Shown one piece after another: positions 36,801 to 64,000 of a stretch of 64,000 nucleotides of DNA. The stretch lies in NCBI GenBank assembly GCA_034336665.1, contig CM067568.1, positions 39,784,770-39,848,769 on the forward strand, in the 5' to 3' direction. The number at the start of each line of letters is the position of its first letter. Position 1 is the stretch's first letter. The notes beneath the pieces were generated by a model. It searched no databases and had not been told where the DNA came from. It worked only from the letters and a program-made list of their open reading frames with translations. This DNA comes from Luscinia megarhynchos (Eukaryota; Chordata; Aves; Passeriformes; Turdidae). The translations under genes were made by a program, and so were the position numbers.

Positions 36801-39642
36801 CTAAATGTTAGCATAGGCAGGTTCTGACAGGGCCTTTGGTGGAGAGTAGGGAGGGAAAGATTTAATTGCTTATAAAAAGAGATCTGTTTACTTTTTTTTG
36901 AAAACTGTTTCAAGTCATGGATGCTAGCAAGAGTAAGGGGGAAACCAGGAATCCCTTTTTGATTGTGTATTTCAAAGTACAGTCAAAAGGTTTACTTGAT
37001 CTTTTGTTGGTTTAATGGGCACATTCCTTTCTTTCCAGAATTCACCCAGGGCATGATTTTGCCCACAGTGAATGGTGAACATATGGAAACAGCACCTCAG
37101 GTGGCTCCTAAAGCAGAAGACCGCAAGGTAAACAAAACTACAAACATGCTTTGGGATCAGTGAAGAAAGGTATTAGATTCTGGGACTTACAGGAGCAGCC
37201 TGTGTTATGTGTAGGATATATACATTCAGGAACTGACAGTCTGTAGAATAGGTGCGACTGTTTCCATTGGTAGCACATGTTTCTTCCAAGCAAAGTGATA
37301 AATCTACTTTTTACATTTAAGCATGGTTGTATCTAATTGCATCTTTACCAAGAGCCTTTGTTTTTCTCCTTGGATGTGTTCATTTGTTCATTTTTGGTTT
37401 GGGATTTTTTTTTGGTGAAAAAAGTGTGTTTGTTTTCCCTGTTTTGTTAGACGGCTGCCAAGAGCAGTACTGCCACATTGCAGCCCAAATCCGTAGGAGT
37501 CAAGATCCCTACCTGTAAGATCAGTTTGAAGGACACCTTCCTAACATCTCCTGAGGAGCTCTACCGGGTATTCGTGACTCAGGAGGTAATGCCTGGCTTG
37601 TTCTCAGAGTTGTTCTTTGCATATAGAAGGCTCTTCCTAATAAACTTTTTAAGAAGTTCTGTAGGACACTCACAATCCGTGAGAATGGAGTAAGAAAGCT
37701 GTTCTGCAGAGTAGTTGCTGGAAGCTTGTGTGTGCATCTTTCCACACAGCTGACAAGAGGGGATTAATGCCAACCAGAAGCAAGTTCCAGATAGCTATCA
37801 GCACCTGTGTGTAGCTTTATGCTTTACTGCATGTGGCCAGATCACTTGGGATTTACAGTTGTGTCCTTCTGGTTTGGTTTTGTTTTTTCCTTTTAAGGTT
37901 AGGTGGTATCAAAACTGTGCTTTGGGAATAACTTCCACTTTTCTGCACACTATTACATAGTTTAAGATGAGAAAGCAGCATTGTATCGTTATTTAAACAC
38001 GGACTGAGTCTTTTGTTCTTCCTATTTTCATAAGAAAAATGAAAAAGCAAAGAATATTTTTTTCTTAGATAGGTTTCATTAAGAAATCAACAAAGTAAAT
38101 CACTATGTGACTCAGAACATTGCATAGCACTACAAAGCTGTAGGTTCTTTTCCTTGGGCAGGTGAAATGTTGCTGGAGTGACTAAAAACTTGCTTTTCTG
38201 GCCAGGGCAGGGGTTTTGTCTTTTGTTGAAGACCTTACACTATGGACTTACCTCCTCTTTCAGAACTTTTGTAGCTGGGTGGGAGGCATTAGGAAACAAG
38301 TTTGCAGGACGATAATGTGAAGTAATACAGGTCTGCTCCTGAATTCTTTTCAGATGGTCCAAGCTTTCACCCACGCACAAGCCACCTTGGAGGCTGATAA
38401 AGGAGGCAAGTTTCAGTTGCTGGATGGCAGTGTCACAGGAGAGTTTGTTGACCTAGTAAGTACTAACCAGTTCCAGTGCCTCTTGCTCAGAGGCAGCACT
38501 GTTACCAGGCTGTAACTTATTATCAGTTCTGTTTACAATGCTTCTGTTAGCTAACTGTGGGGTTCTACCTGGTGCCCAATAGTTACCTATAATTTCAGTG
38601 GCTGTTGAAGCATTCCTAGTAGTATGGATTAATGCATGGCACTTCAGTCTGGAGAAAAATGTGGCTTCCTGTCATAGATCTTCCCCCCTGTCTTTGTGTG
38701 ATTTTTACTTATCAAGGGTTGGAGAGTGTTAAAGATAGTAACTGACCCTTTTTCTCTTTGGCTCAATTGTCACTAAAGTCTTTCGGACAGGGACTCTGTC
38801 TCAGTGTTTGGGGCTGTACTATTGCATACCTTTCTAGAAGGAGATTGAAAAGAAAAGGACACTTAAAATTTCTTTCTCTGTGTCTGTGTGTTTCTCAAAG
38901 GATCTCTAAGGCTTGATTAATATAAACACAATTCCAGATGTTTTCTATTAGACTGCAGGAATTACAAAAAATTACTACTCAGTCTTTGTCTCCCTTTTCA
39001 AGGTTCCTGAGAAGCAACTTGTTATGAAATGGAGATTTAAATCTTGGCCAGCTGGTAAGTAGCCCAGAGATGGACTTGCCTATCTTTGAAGGATACCAGC
39101 CCTGTTTGCCACACTTTATTGTGGCTTGTGATCGAGGAGCACACAATGTTCTGGGAGCTGCTCCAGTGTTATCCCAGCTTCCTATCCCACATAATCATGT
39201 CTGCATCTTCAGCCACTGTGTAGAGCAGTGACCAGGTAGGAGGGATGAAGTAGCTGCTTTGTGCAGCTGTAGCTGCAACTGCTTCAAACCGCAGGAAGAG
39301 GGAGCCCTCTCCTAGCTGTGTTTGTACAGCTGCCCTCAGTAAACCCTCTGGGGAGGACCTCGAAGAGTCTTTTAAATGGTGCCCTGTGAAAGGAGGGGCA
39401 GAGCAGCCGTCCGGGGGCTCTATGTACTGTACTACACACTGCTGACAGATTTGCTTTGGTTCCTCTAGGGCACTTTGCAACCATTACCTTGAACTTCAAT
39501 GACAAAGGTGGCGAGACAGAGGTCGTGCTTGGAAGGCAAGGGCATTCCTGCCAGTGAGGAAGAAAGAACAAAGCAAGGCTGGCAGCGCTACTACTTCGAG
39601 GGCATTAAACAGACATTTGGTTACGGTGCCCGCTTGTTTTAA
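33846..39642 (+). CDS. AHSA1: AHSA1, HSP90 co-chaperone Aha1, nine exons, +1 frameshift in last exon
   Basis: Exons: 33846-33925, 34238-34428, 34612-34694, 35371-35488, 37039-37127, 37451-37585, 38354-38455, 39003-39054 and 39469-39642. All have consensus splice sites and matching phases. The protein starts MAKWGEGDPRWIVEQR and has the conserved NVNNWHWTERDASNW. The Aha1 N-terminal domain (about 25-165) binds the HSP90 middle domain and stimulates its ATPase. The C-terminal SRPBCC-type domain (about 205-335) includes ISLKDTFLTSPEELYRVF and KWRFKSWPAGHFA. In the last exon the frame is lost at 39522-39526 and would stop at 39555-39557. The family ending (GWQRYYFEGIKQTFGYGARL) continues in the next frame to a TAA at 39640-39642. 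Exons sum to 1024 nt, one more than a multiple of three. It is cytosolic and expressed divergently from VIPAS39. Confidence 0.95.
34812..35175 (+). mobile_element. CR1 LINE fragment in AHSA1 intron 3
   Basis: It begins with the CR1 end sequence AATCAAAGAATGGTTTGGGT and continues with GCCTGGCCTTGAACACCTCC and TCTGGGCAACCTGTTCCAGT. This is the complement of the CR1 3' region, so the element itself reads on the minus strand. Confidence 0.85.
35489..37038 (+). other. AHSA1 intron 4, no other feature
   Basis: A 1.55 kb AT-rich intron in which I see no recognisable repeat, RNA gene or coding segment. Confidence 0.5.
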
Positions 39643-39855
39643 TACTGGTTACTGGGAGGCTCTGCCTGAAGACTCTGCCACATGGACTGATAAATCTCTT
39701 GCCGGTTCCTTTCTAATCTTGGCCCTGCTGCTGAGTAAAGTGGGATGACAGGTGATGAGGAAGGCCATGGAGCAGCACCACTTTCAGTCCCTCACTGCTT
39801 TATGCATGTCTTGTGCTGCAGGGGATTCTCTTACATGTACATACTTCTATTGCTA

Positions 39856-39861
39856 AATAAA
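39856..39861 (+). terminator. AHSA1 poly(A) signal
   Basis: AATAAA on the plus strand, about 215 bp after the family-frame stop codon, followed by an A-rich stretch. Likely cleavage is near 39880. Confidence 0.8.
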
Positions 39862-39889
39862 CCTAACTTAAAAAAACACCGTGGAATTT

Positions 39890-42800
39890 GTGTCCTCAAA
39901 TTGGCTTGAGTTCAAAGGGTTGGGTGATAGGCTAAGGGAAAGATCTGTCTGGAAAAACACCGATCAATGAGAATTGCTGATGCCAATGTGATTTACTCCT
40001 CACTTCTGGAGGAGTAGAGAGCATGAGCTTGATGCAGTTTTTAGTCTGAACAGCTGCACATTTTCCCTCTGCTTTTGATCTGCCGGTAGTAAATGTTTCA
40101 AACCCTTCCCATTTTTGAAGGGATTTGTGATCCTGTTCAAGCTATTCCTCTCCTTTGCATATCCCCTTTAACACAGTCATTTCTTACACTTCCACTAGTC
40201 TGCTCTACAAGAACGACAATCATGCAAACCAGTGCTGGGGAAACTGCCACCTACAGAATGGTTCTAGAAGGTTGTGGGGCCCAGCACCAGCTGCCTCCCA
40301 GAGCTTCACATCAAAGTAAATTGATTTTTTTCAGAAATAAATCCCACCTCTATTTAGAGTCTACAGCGTGCAGTATTTTTGCTCATCTTACTTCAGCCAT
40401 TTCTTTAACTGGTGAGAGAGAAAAAACCTGCTTGTTCTCACCTGCTAATACGTTAGTTCCTGGAGCTGTCTTCAAAAGCAATAAACTTGTTTATAGGAGG
40501 GGTGAAAATATGACTGATCAGAAGTGTCAACCTGCTTAACCTCAAGGGTGACAGAAGTGTTTGGTTTTCTTTTTGAGGCAGGAGGTTCTCTTGTATACCT
40601 TGTTTTCTCCAAGTGTTTCTTGCAGAGCTTCTTTAGTAAGCTAGAAGAGAGTAATGTAGCTGGGTGAAATTTACTGGTTTGAGGATTTTTCTTGGGTTTT
40701 TTTTTTTTCATTTTTTTTTTAATTTGAATTGTATTGTGGTAACTGTTTCCTTCAACAGAGGAGGCAGGAAAAAACTTCAGTGCCTGTTTAAAAAAACTGA
40801 ATGTAGTTGCTAGAGTCTCCTTTTAAACTATGAAGAGCATTCTGCCTGTTCTCACTACTCCAAAGTGCTGGAGCATGAAAAACTCAAAGTGTGTACAGAC
40901 AGACATCAAGAATGCAGCATGGAACTAAATTCTGTAGTGTGTGCTCATCCCTGAGCTGACCTGTGAGAGCAAAGGAAGTTGTACAAAGAGGGAGCTTAGA
41001 GGCAGCAGGTAGAGCTTCCCTGTGCAATGCAGGGCTGTCTTCCCTAAAGCACTGTCTGGCTGGGAAAATGGATGCAGGTATTTTGCCAGGATTTTTGTTC
41101 ACAGCTGAGCTACTGTATGCACCTGGTAGGCTGTGGGGGGTGGGTAACATGATGGAGCCACACTGATCTCACTGTACAGCCTGTATGCTTGGTTTTCTGT
41201 TTGGGAAATCCTGGACAGAAAGATGGGAAACCTTAAACAGCAGGGCTGGCAAGTGAATTCACAGCCAAAAATATGGTGAAAGAAAAACAAAATTATTTAA
41301 AAACTGAAAAACAAAGAGCTTGCTCTAAGTCAGCTTGAGACAAAAGTGACAGGTGAGTTGCAATGTCTTTGCTGTGTTTGGCAGCTATGCTGCAGTAGCA
41401 GTGCTCGCCTGCTGCAGGCTCTGCTGGCACAGCTGGCCCAGGGCAGCAGAAGGCAGGCCCTGCTAATCACCTGCTGCTGGAAGGTTAGGAAGTGGGACAG
41501 GAAGGCAACTGAAGTGGAATTTTAATTGCCTTCCTTTCATCACAAGCAGGGTTTACTTCAGGCATCCTGCTGCTACTCTAATAGGGCACGCTTTGGCCTC
41601 GGCCAGCAGCCCACATGCATGGGGCTCATGGACTCAGGGCTTTGCTTGGAGGCCATTTGAGGGCTCTTCCACCAAAACTGACTACCCTGAGTTATGCTGG
41701 TGCTTCCCCCAGCTGGCTCCCTGCCCTGCAGGCTGGAAATCACCATCCCCACAGCAGCAGAACAGGCTGTGTAATGTAGCCATGCCTTGGCTGCCGTTCA
41801 CACGTGAATCTCTTGGATTAACCTGGCAGTGAAGGAAGGCTTGTGCTAAAAGGCCAGGCTGTGCACTCAGGCAGAGTGTGCCAGCCTGTGCAGCTCTAAC
41901 AGGGCACAGCAATGGTAATTAAGGCCTTACACCACTTCAGACATTTACTTGGTGAAGGAGATCTGAGCCTTAAAGTCATGCTAGAGAAGGTTGCTGCACT
42001 ACATCTGCCTATTTCCAGCAGACACACTCCTTCAGCTACAGCTGACCTCTGGTGCAGCTACATGATGCTAATGAGAAACCCCAGATCTCTGCTTTACCTG
42101 GAAGTGTTGGGAGACAGTCACAGTTTAGTAGCCCTTCAGCTATTTGGGGAAGGGAGAGATGTGTAAGATTAGGGAGAAAAGCAAGGTTCAGTATACTCTC
42201 ACCTAAAGGTTCTTTAAGAATTTGACAGAGGATAAGAGGGAAAGTCTTGTAAATTAAAGAAAACAAAGGTTAAAAAACCAAAAAACAAGTGAATTTTTCA
42301 CAGTGATGAAAGTCAGAGATGGATCCTCACTGACTATGCCATTATGAGGCACATAGAGATGGGTAAGGAGCAGCCATCAAACAAACCATAAGGGGTCTTT
42401 GAGCCTTTTTAAGACTGTAGGCAATGCTCTATATAATAGTTTTATTAGTAAATAAGGGAAGGCCTAATAAACCTGCAAGGAATCTCCAGTACATTTCGGT
42501 ATAGAAGAGAATATACTTGATAACTTAAAAGTGAGAAAAAAAAAAAAAGACAAGTTTAGAAGACAAGTTTAGTATCAAAAATTATCTTGACCAAGTGGAA
42601 AAGTGAGGTGAGCAGGACTACAGCTGAAAACCTGCAGCATGTTGGGGTTTGGTTTTTTCTAGTTTTCTGCTCCAGAAGTGTGCCACCAGCACAGAAGACT
42701 AATGTGGCCACACAGTGGAGTGTGTCCCTTCACAAGCCAGAACAGGGGTGTCTGAAAGATTTGTTTCTTCTCCAGAACTACAGGTCTAACTCAAGATCCA

Positions 42801-45740
42801 CATCCCACAACCACACCTTGCTCTTTCCAAGGTTACTACCAAGCATTGCAGCTGGCTAAACTCTCCTGGCATTATCATTCTGTTTCTCCTTCCAGAAGAG
42901 ATCCTTCTGAGCCCAGCTTTCTGTGTGCTTTATAAGAAGTGGATTCTTGGAGCTGGAGCCCCAAAAAAATGAGAGCGGTGATGGGACCTCTGTTGCTGTA
43001 AATATGTTCCTACAAAATCTCACTTTCATCCTGAGAGATGGGCTTTACTCACCCCACCTGTGCCCCACCAAAATCTGGGCATAGCTCCTTCTGTGTGCAG
43101 AAAACACCACTGCACATGGATGCCAGGGGACTGGTCCAGATCAGCTCCAGTCCAGGCTGGCAGACTAAGACAACTCAACAGCAACTGGTTGAGAACTTTT
43201 GTGTCAAAGCAGCAGGCAAAAGTTCAGCTTAAGACTGCCACAGACTCACTCTATGATTTCAGGTGCCATCTCCAGGTCTTCAGCACCTGCAGAGCTAGGG
43301 AAGGAATTCTTCCAGCTTCCATCCTTTGGCTGTGGGATTTCTACATCCCAGGAGTTTCACAGCAGGGTTCATCATCCAACACAGCAAGGACCTTGTTGCA
43401 GAGGACAGAAGCACATTAGGCATGTTACATACAGAGCAGTAACTGCTGACTGCCCCTCCAGGGAGAGTGATTTTCTCTGAGCAGAGGGGAGCTCAGCCTG
43501 CTCCCCCTGGCTTGGGCTCCATGCAACAATGATTTTAATGTTGCAGAAGGCCAGTGGGAAGCCCCTAGCATCCTTCCCTGAGAGACTCACCTGCTGCCCC
43601 AGGCAGGGGCCAGCAATGGTGCCAGGCAGCTGTGGAGGAGAGTCCCTTGCTGAAGTAGCAAATAACTCTCGACAGATGTGCAGCCAGTACAAAGCAAAAG
43701 GAGCAAGAGAGGAGGGGAAACAGCTGGAAACAGCAAGAGCTTGGAAGTGTTTATGATTTATGCACTAAATTAACAGCAACAAAAAGCTGTGATCTCTGGG
43801 AAGCTTTGCAAATCCCCCTACTATAATTAGCTGTTGGCTCTGGAGGTGGTTTGCCACACCAGTTTTTCAGCTGGGATGATGCTGGGGTTTTTTTCCCCTG
43901 CTTCCATGCTTAATACTCCTGCTTAAAGTGGTGTGCTGGACCATCAGCCAGTACCCAGCTCTGGCCAGGCTTACCATGGAATAAAACCCAAGGTCAGGGC
44001 TGGGGCACAAGCAATGCACTGACCCTGAGGGTCTTTTAGGAGGCTTCCTTCCCTGTAAGCAGAACTTCACATATCCCACAGGCTCCAGATAGTCTTTCTT
44101 ACCTGTGACTTTTGCAGCCAGACAACTTCAAATGCAAATGTTAAGGGAAGGAAGCAAAGCCATCAGGGCCCCCCAGCTGGGCCTGGGAACCCAAGAAATA
44201 CAGCATTAAACATAGTATTCATCCCTCTCAACCCAAATAAATAGCAACACATGCTTCAGTCACAACTGAATGACATCAGCATGACATATACATGTATAAA
44301 GTGCTTTATTGCAGCATCAGTTTAAAGAATTCTTCTCTGTGAAATTCTGTAGGAATAAAAGACATTTTATATATATATTATATATATAAAAACCCCATAA
44401 ATTTAAGGAGTGAAAGCTTAGAGATTCATAACTTAAATAGCAGTGGGCTGGACAGAATCTTTGACAGGATATAAAAATAAACACTTGTTTAATGTCTACT
44501 CTTCTCATGGTGTTCAGCAAAGTCTCATGGTGTGTAAGGTGCTTGTATGAGGAACAACGTGCTTGTTTCTCATGCTCCAGTTTGTGCCTGTGTTGTCCAA
44601 ACCACAGAGGCAGCAAAGCAGAACAGCTACTTGGCTCTCAACTAGATTTTGTTGGGGCATCAGGGAACGGTGGAGTATCAAAGAAGGAAATTTTTTCTTG
44701 CCCTTGTACAGGAACTCCAGTTATTACAGAAATCACAAGTTTTTTCTGGGTTGACATAGCCAGTGTAAAGAGGAGAATGGTAAAAATCCTGGGTAACACT
44801 CTTACTGTAAGAGCACTTCCTTAGAGAGCAGCAGTCTAACAAATAAATTGGCTGAGCTTTGGCAAGTCTTCTTCAAGAAAGACTGTTTGTAGAAGTCCTG
44901 CTTCCATGTGTGGGTCCAATACTGAACACTAGGCACTTTCAACAGGAGGTTGCTTTAAAAAAGTCTGCCCTGATGGTAAACCAACTTAACTGAGAGTTTT
45001 ATGATGTTAATGATGGCATATGGTATGGGAGTGGAAATATGCTCTGCTGAATGACTGCAGTTACCAAGCTCATCCTTCCATGGCTTCAGATGCTCAATTT
45101 GTTTGCTTCCATGTCTCTTGCTGAGGATCCCTGGCTCCCAGACCAAGCCACCAGATCACTGTCACCCTCTCCTGACCTACCTCTTTGCCAGACACTAGTG
45201 AGTGAATGGCCATCTGGGCTAGAGAGCATGTAGTGATCATGCTCCAAGGTCTAGGTCTCCATCCACGCTTATTTGTTTCTCTTCCTTCTCACCATTTAGA
45301 GAACACTAGTCACCTCAGACTGCATCTCTGTTGGGAAAAGGATGATGTCTGCCTGTATTTTGATAGAACCCATATCCAGAGTCTAGGGATACAAGGTTGT
45401 ATCCAATAGCTGAGTAAGTTCATTAATACTTTCGTTTTACCAGCTATGAAGTCCTAGGTATGGATAACCAAGGAAGCAATATTCTAGCAGCAACCAAGGC
45501 AAATGGATCCACATACACTCAACAGACACAAAGACACCCCCAGAAAGACTCCCCAAAGAGTTTTCAGACCAAGGATATTCACTGAGGCTGGAGAAAGCTC
45601 CTGTAAGAAGGACAGACAGGAGGGTCAATTAAGCACCTCTGGCACCACTGCTTTGGTTCAACAGTGCCCTGCAGAAGTACACAGAGTAGCTAGCAGCCTT
45701 GCATGAAACCTCTAGTGTACAAATTACTCCATTCTTCTTT
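39890..45740. other. AHSA1-ISM2 intergenic region, no gene recognised
   Basis: Nearly 6 kb between convergent AHSA1 and ISM2. It contains poly(T) near 40700-40725, an A-run near 42537-42550 and a TA tract at about 44368-44390. No open frame has family support. Confidence 0.5.
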
Positions 45741-45754
45741 ATGGGTGCTTGACT

Positions 45755-45760
45755 TTTATT
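45755..45760 (-). terminator. Candidate ISM2 poly(A) signal
   Basis: AATAAA on the minus strand, about 1.1 kb after the ISM2 stop. It is the first hexamer I find downstream, with another near 44303. The 3' end is therefore only a proposal. Confidence 0.4.
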
Positions 45761-46858
45761 TCTCCTGATGCATAAAATTTGTTAAATAAAATCTATAAAT
45801 TTTCTGCCAGTTCAGCAACTGAATGTCCAGGGATGAAGGTGCTCAGCCTAGTTTCTCTGCAGAAAAGCTTCCAAAATATGCTGGGAGACACTGCCATGGA
45901 AAAAGCCTGTGAAAAGCTGAATAAAACCTAGGCAAGATCCAAGTGCCAACAAAGAGCATCAGGATCCCTGATCTGTGGACACCAGGTATTGACACCATTA
46001 GCACGTGTGTGTGTTCCTCCTCTGGAGCCACACTTGTGAGCCTGGCCTGGAAGCGAGTCTGAGGGGTCCATGGCTCAGTCTGGTGTGTCTGCCCCCAGGT
46101 AGGGACCTGGGCAGACTCAGCATGGAGCAGGGCCTAGCTTGGCTCAGTGCTCTTTGCTCCTCACCAGCAATGGCAGGAGCAGTGGCCAAGGTGCCTCCTG
46201 CCCTTGGCAGGGCTGTGAGTGGAAAACACAGGACTTTCTTTTGGGCTGTGTCACAGGTGCTCCTGAGACCCTCTGGGACCCCCTCCCCAGACCCACAGAC
46301 CCTGATAAGGCTTTCCCTGCTCCTTCCCAACCCTGCATGCACAAACCCAAGGATGGGGGAGGCCCTGCTCTGTATGCATGGCTGGAACAGCCCTGCACTC
46401 TCTAGGAAGACCTACCCCCAGTTTCAGACACAAACCAGCGTGTGCCAGGGCAGGTGTACACACAAGAGCAGGCAGCCATGCCTGCAGCAGCTCCTCAGAT
46501 GTGGTGTGAAGCCAGCAGGAGCTGAGCCCAACTCACCCTGTGCTCAGCTTTCAGGCTGCCTTGAAAGGTCGTAGAGAATGAAAGCAGACAGGAGCAGCCC
46601 CTTGTTCCCTTTATACTTCCCAGCCCCTGCTGCTCTCCACATGCCAGGCCAGGAGCCCTGGACTACAGGACTGCACCACAATAACCTCCAGCACCCTCAG
46701 AAACCGGAGGGGCTGAGACACCCCTCTGAGGGGATGGGACAGACGGTGCACCCTGCCCACTTTGCCCGGCACCACTGAGGAGCCACGAGCAGGGTCAGGG
46801 CTGGCCAGGCTGCCGCGGTGCAGCCAGCGGTGGTCGCGGCACCTCTGAGCGGCCGTGG

Positions 46859-63747
<16,889 letters not shown>

Positions 63748-63844
63748 CTCTCCCTTCCTCTCTGCCCACCTCGCACGTCCAGGGCAGGCGGTCTGGCAGC
63801 ACGCCCGCCCTTAATGCTCCAAATCCTGTCCTCCGAGAGGAGCA

Positions 63845-63920
63845 GTAAAAACGTGTATATATATATGTATATGTATATATATATAATTTTTAATATATAC
63901 ATATATGTATATGCATATTA
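63845..63920. repeat. TA/TG microsatellite in the ISM2 promoter region
   Basis: Runs of TATATA and TGTATATG lie about 100-170 bp upstream of the ISM2 start codon, within otherwise CpG-rich sequence (63,360-63,840 and 63,930-64,000). It may include the TATA element used by ISM2, but this is inference. Confidence 0.7.
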
Positions 63921-64000
63921 GCCAGCGGAGCCGGGAGGCGCGGCGCCCCGCGGCGCGGGCAGGGGCCGGGGCAGGGCAGGGTCTGCCGGCCCGGGCCACT

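Overview
The window is vertebrate nuclear DNA, most likely avian. It holds intron-rich single-copy genes with GT-AG junctions, CpG-rich shared promoters, CR1 LINE fragments and a small class II (alpha/beta-type) endogenous retrovirus primed by tRNA-Trp. The recognised gene order is TMED8 (-), SAMD15 (+), VIPAS39 (-), AHSA1 (+), ISM2 (-). As I recall it, this matches the block on human chromosome 14q24.3, where mammals also have NOXRED1 between SAMD15 and VIPAS39. I could not recognise NOXRED1 here.

Layout. 1-6979: the 5' five coding exons of TMED8; its last exon lies off the left edge. Intron 1 of TMED8 contains a ~757 bp GC-rich minisatellite. 6980-7315: shared TMED8/SAMD15 promoter with an RFX X-box, a CCAAT box and a 16-bp motif present three times. 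7316-10281: a compact three-exon SAMD15. 10795-14990: a provirus with 6-bp target-site duplications. It has an open gag and one open dUTPase-protease-RT frame, then a broken pol end, an internal deletion and a 5'-truncated 3' LTR. 14991-18460: no assigned gene, a CR1 piece and a speculative signal-peptide exon. 18460-33241: all 19 coding exons of VIPAS39, with a ~2 kb antisense CR1 in one intron. 33242-33845: shared VIPAS39/AHSA1 promoter with ZNF143-type and tandem CCAAT motifs. 33846-39861: nine-exon AHSA1. 39890-45740: no gene recognised. 45755-63747: six-exon ISM2 with a 13 kb first intron.

Two conserved genes, AHSA1 (last exon) and ISM2 (exon 3), each carry one extra base that breaks an otherwise intact frame. 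Summed exon lengths support this: 1024 and 1486 nt, each one more than a multiple of three. Both look more like consensus or assembly errors than true pseudogenes, but only reads can decide.

The host genes are not one pathway. TMED8 is a GOLD-domain protein, VIPAS39 is a VPS33B partner in endolysosomal trafficking, AHSA1 activates HSP90, ISM2 is a secreted TSP1/AMOP protein, and SAMD15 is a SAM-domain protein of unknown function.
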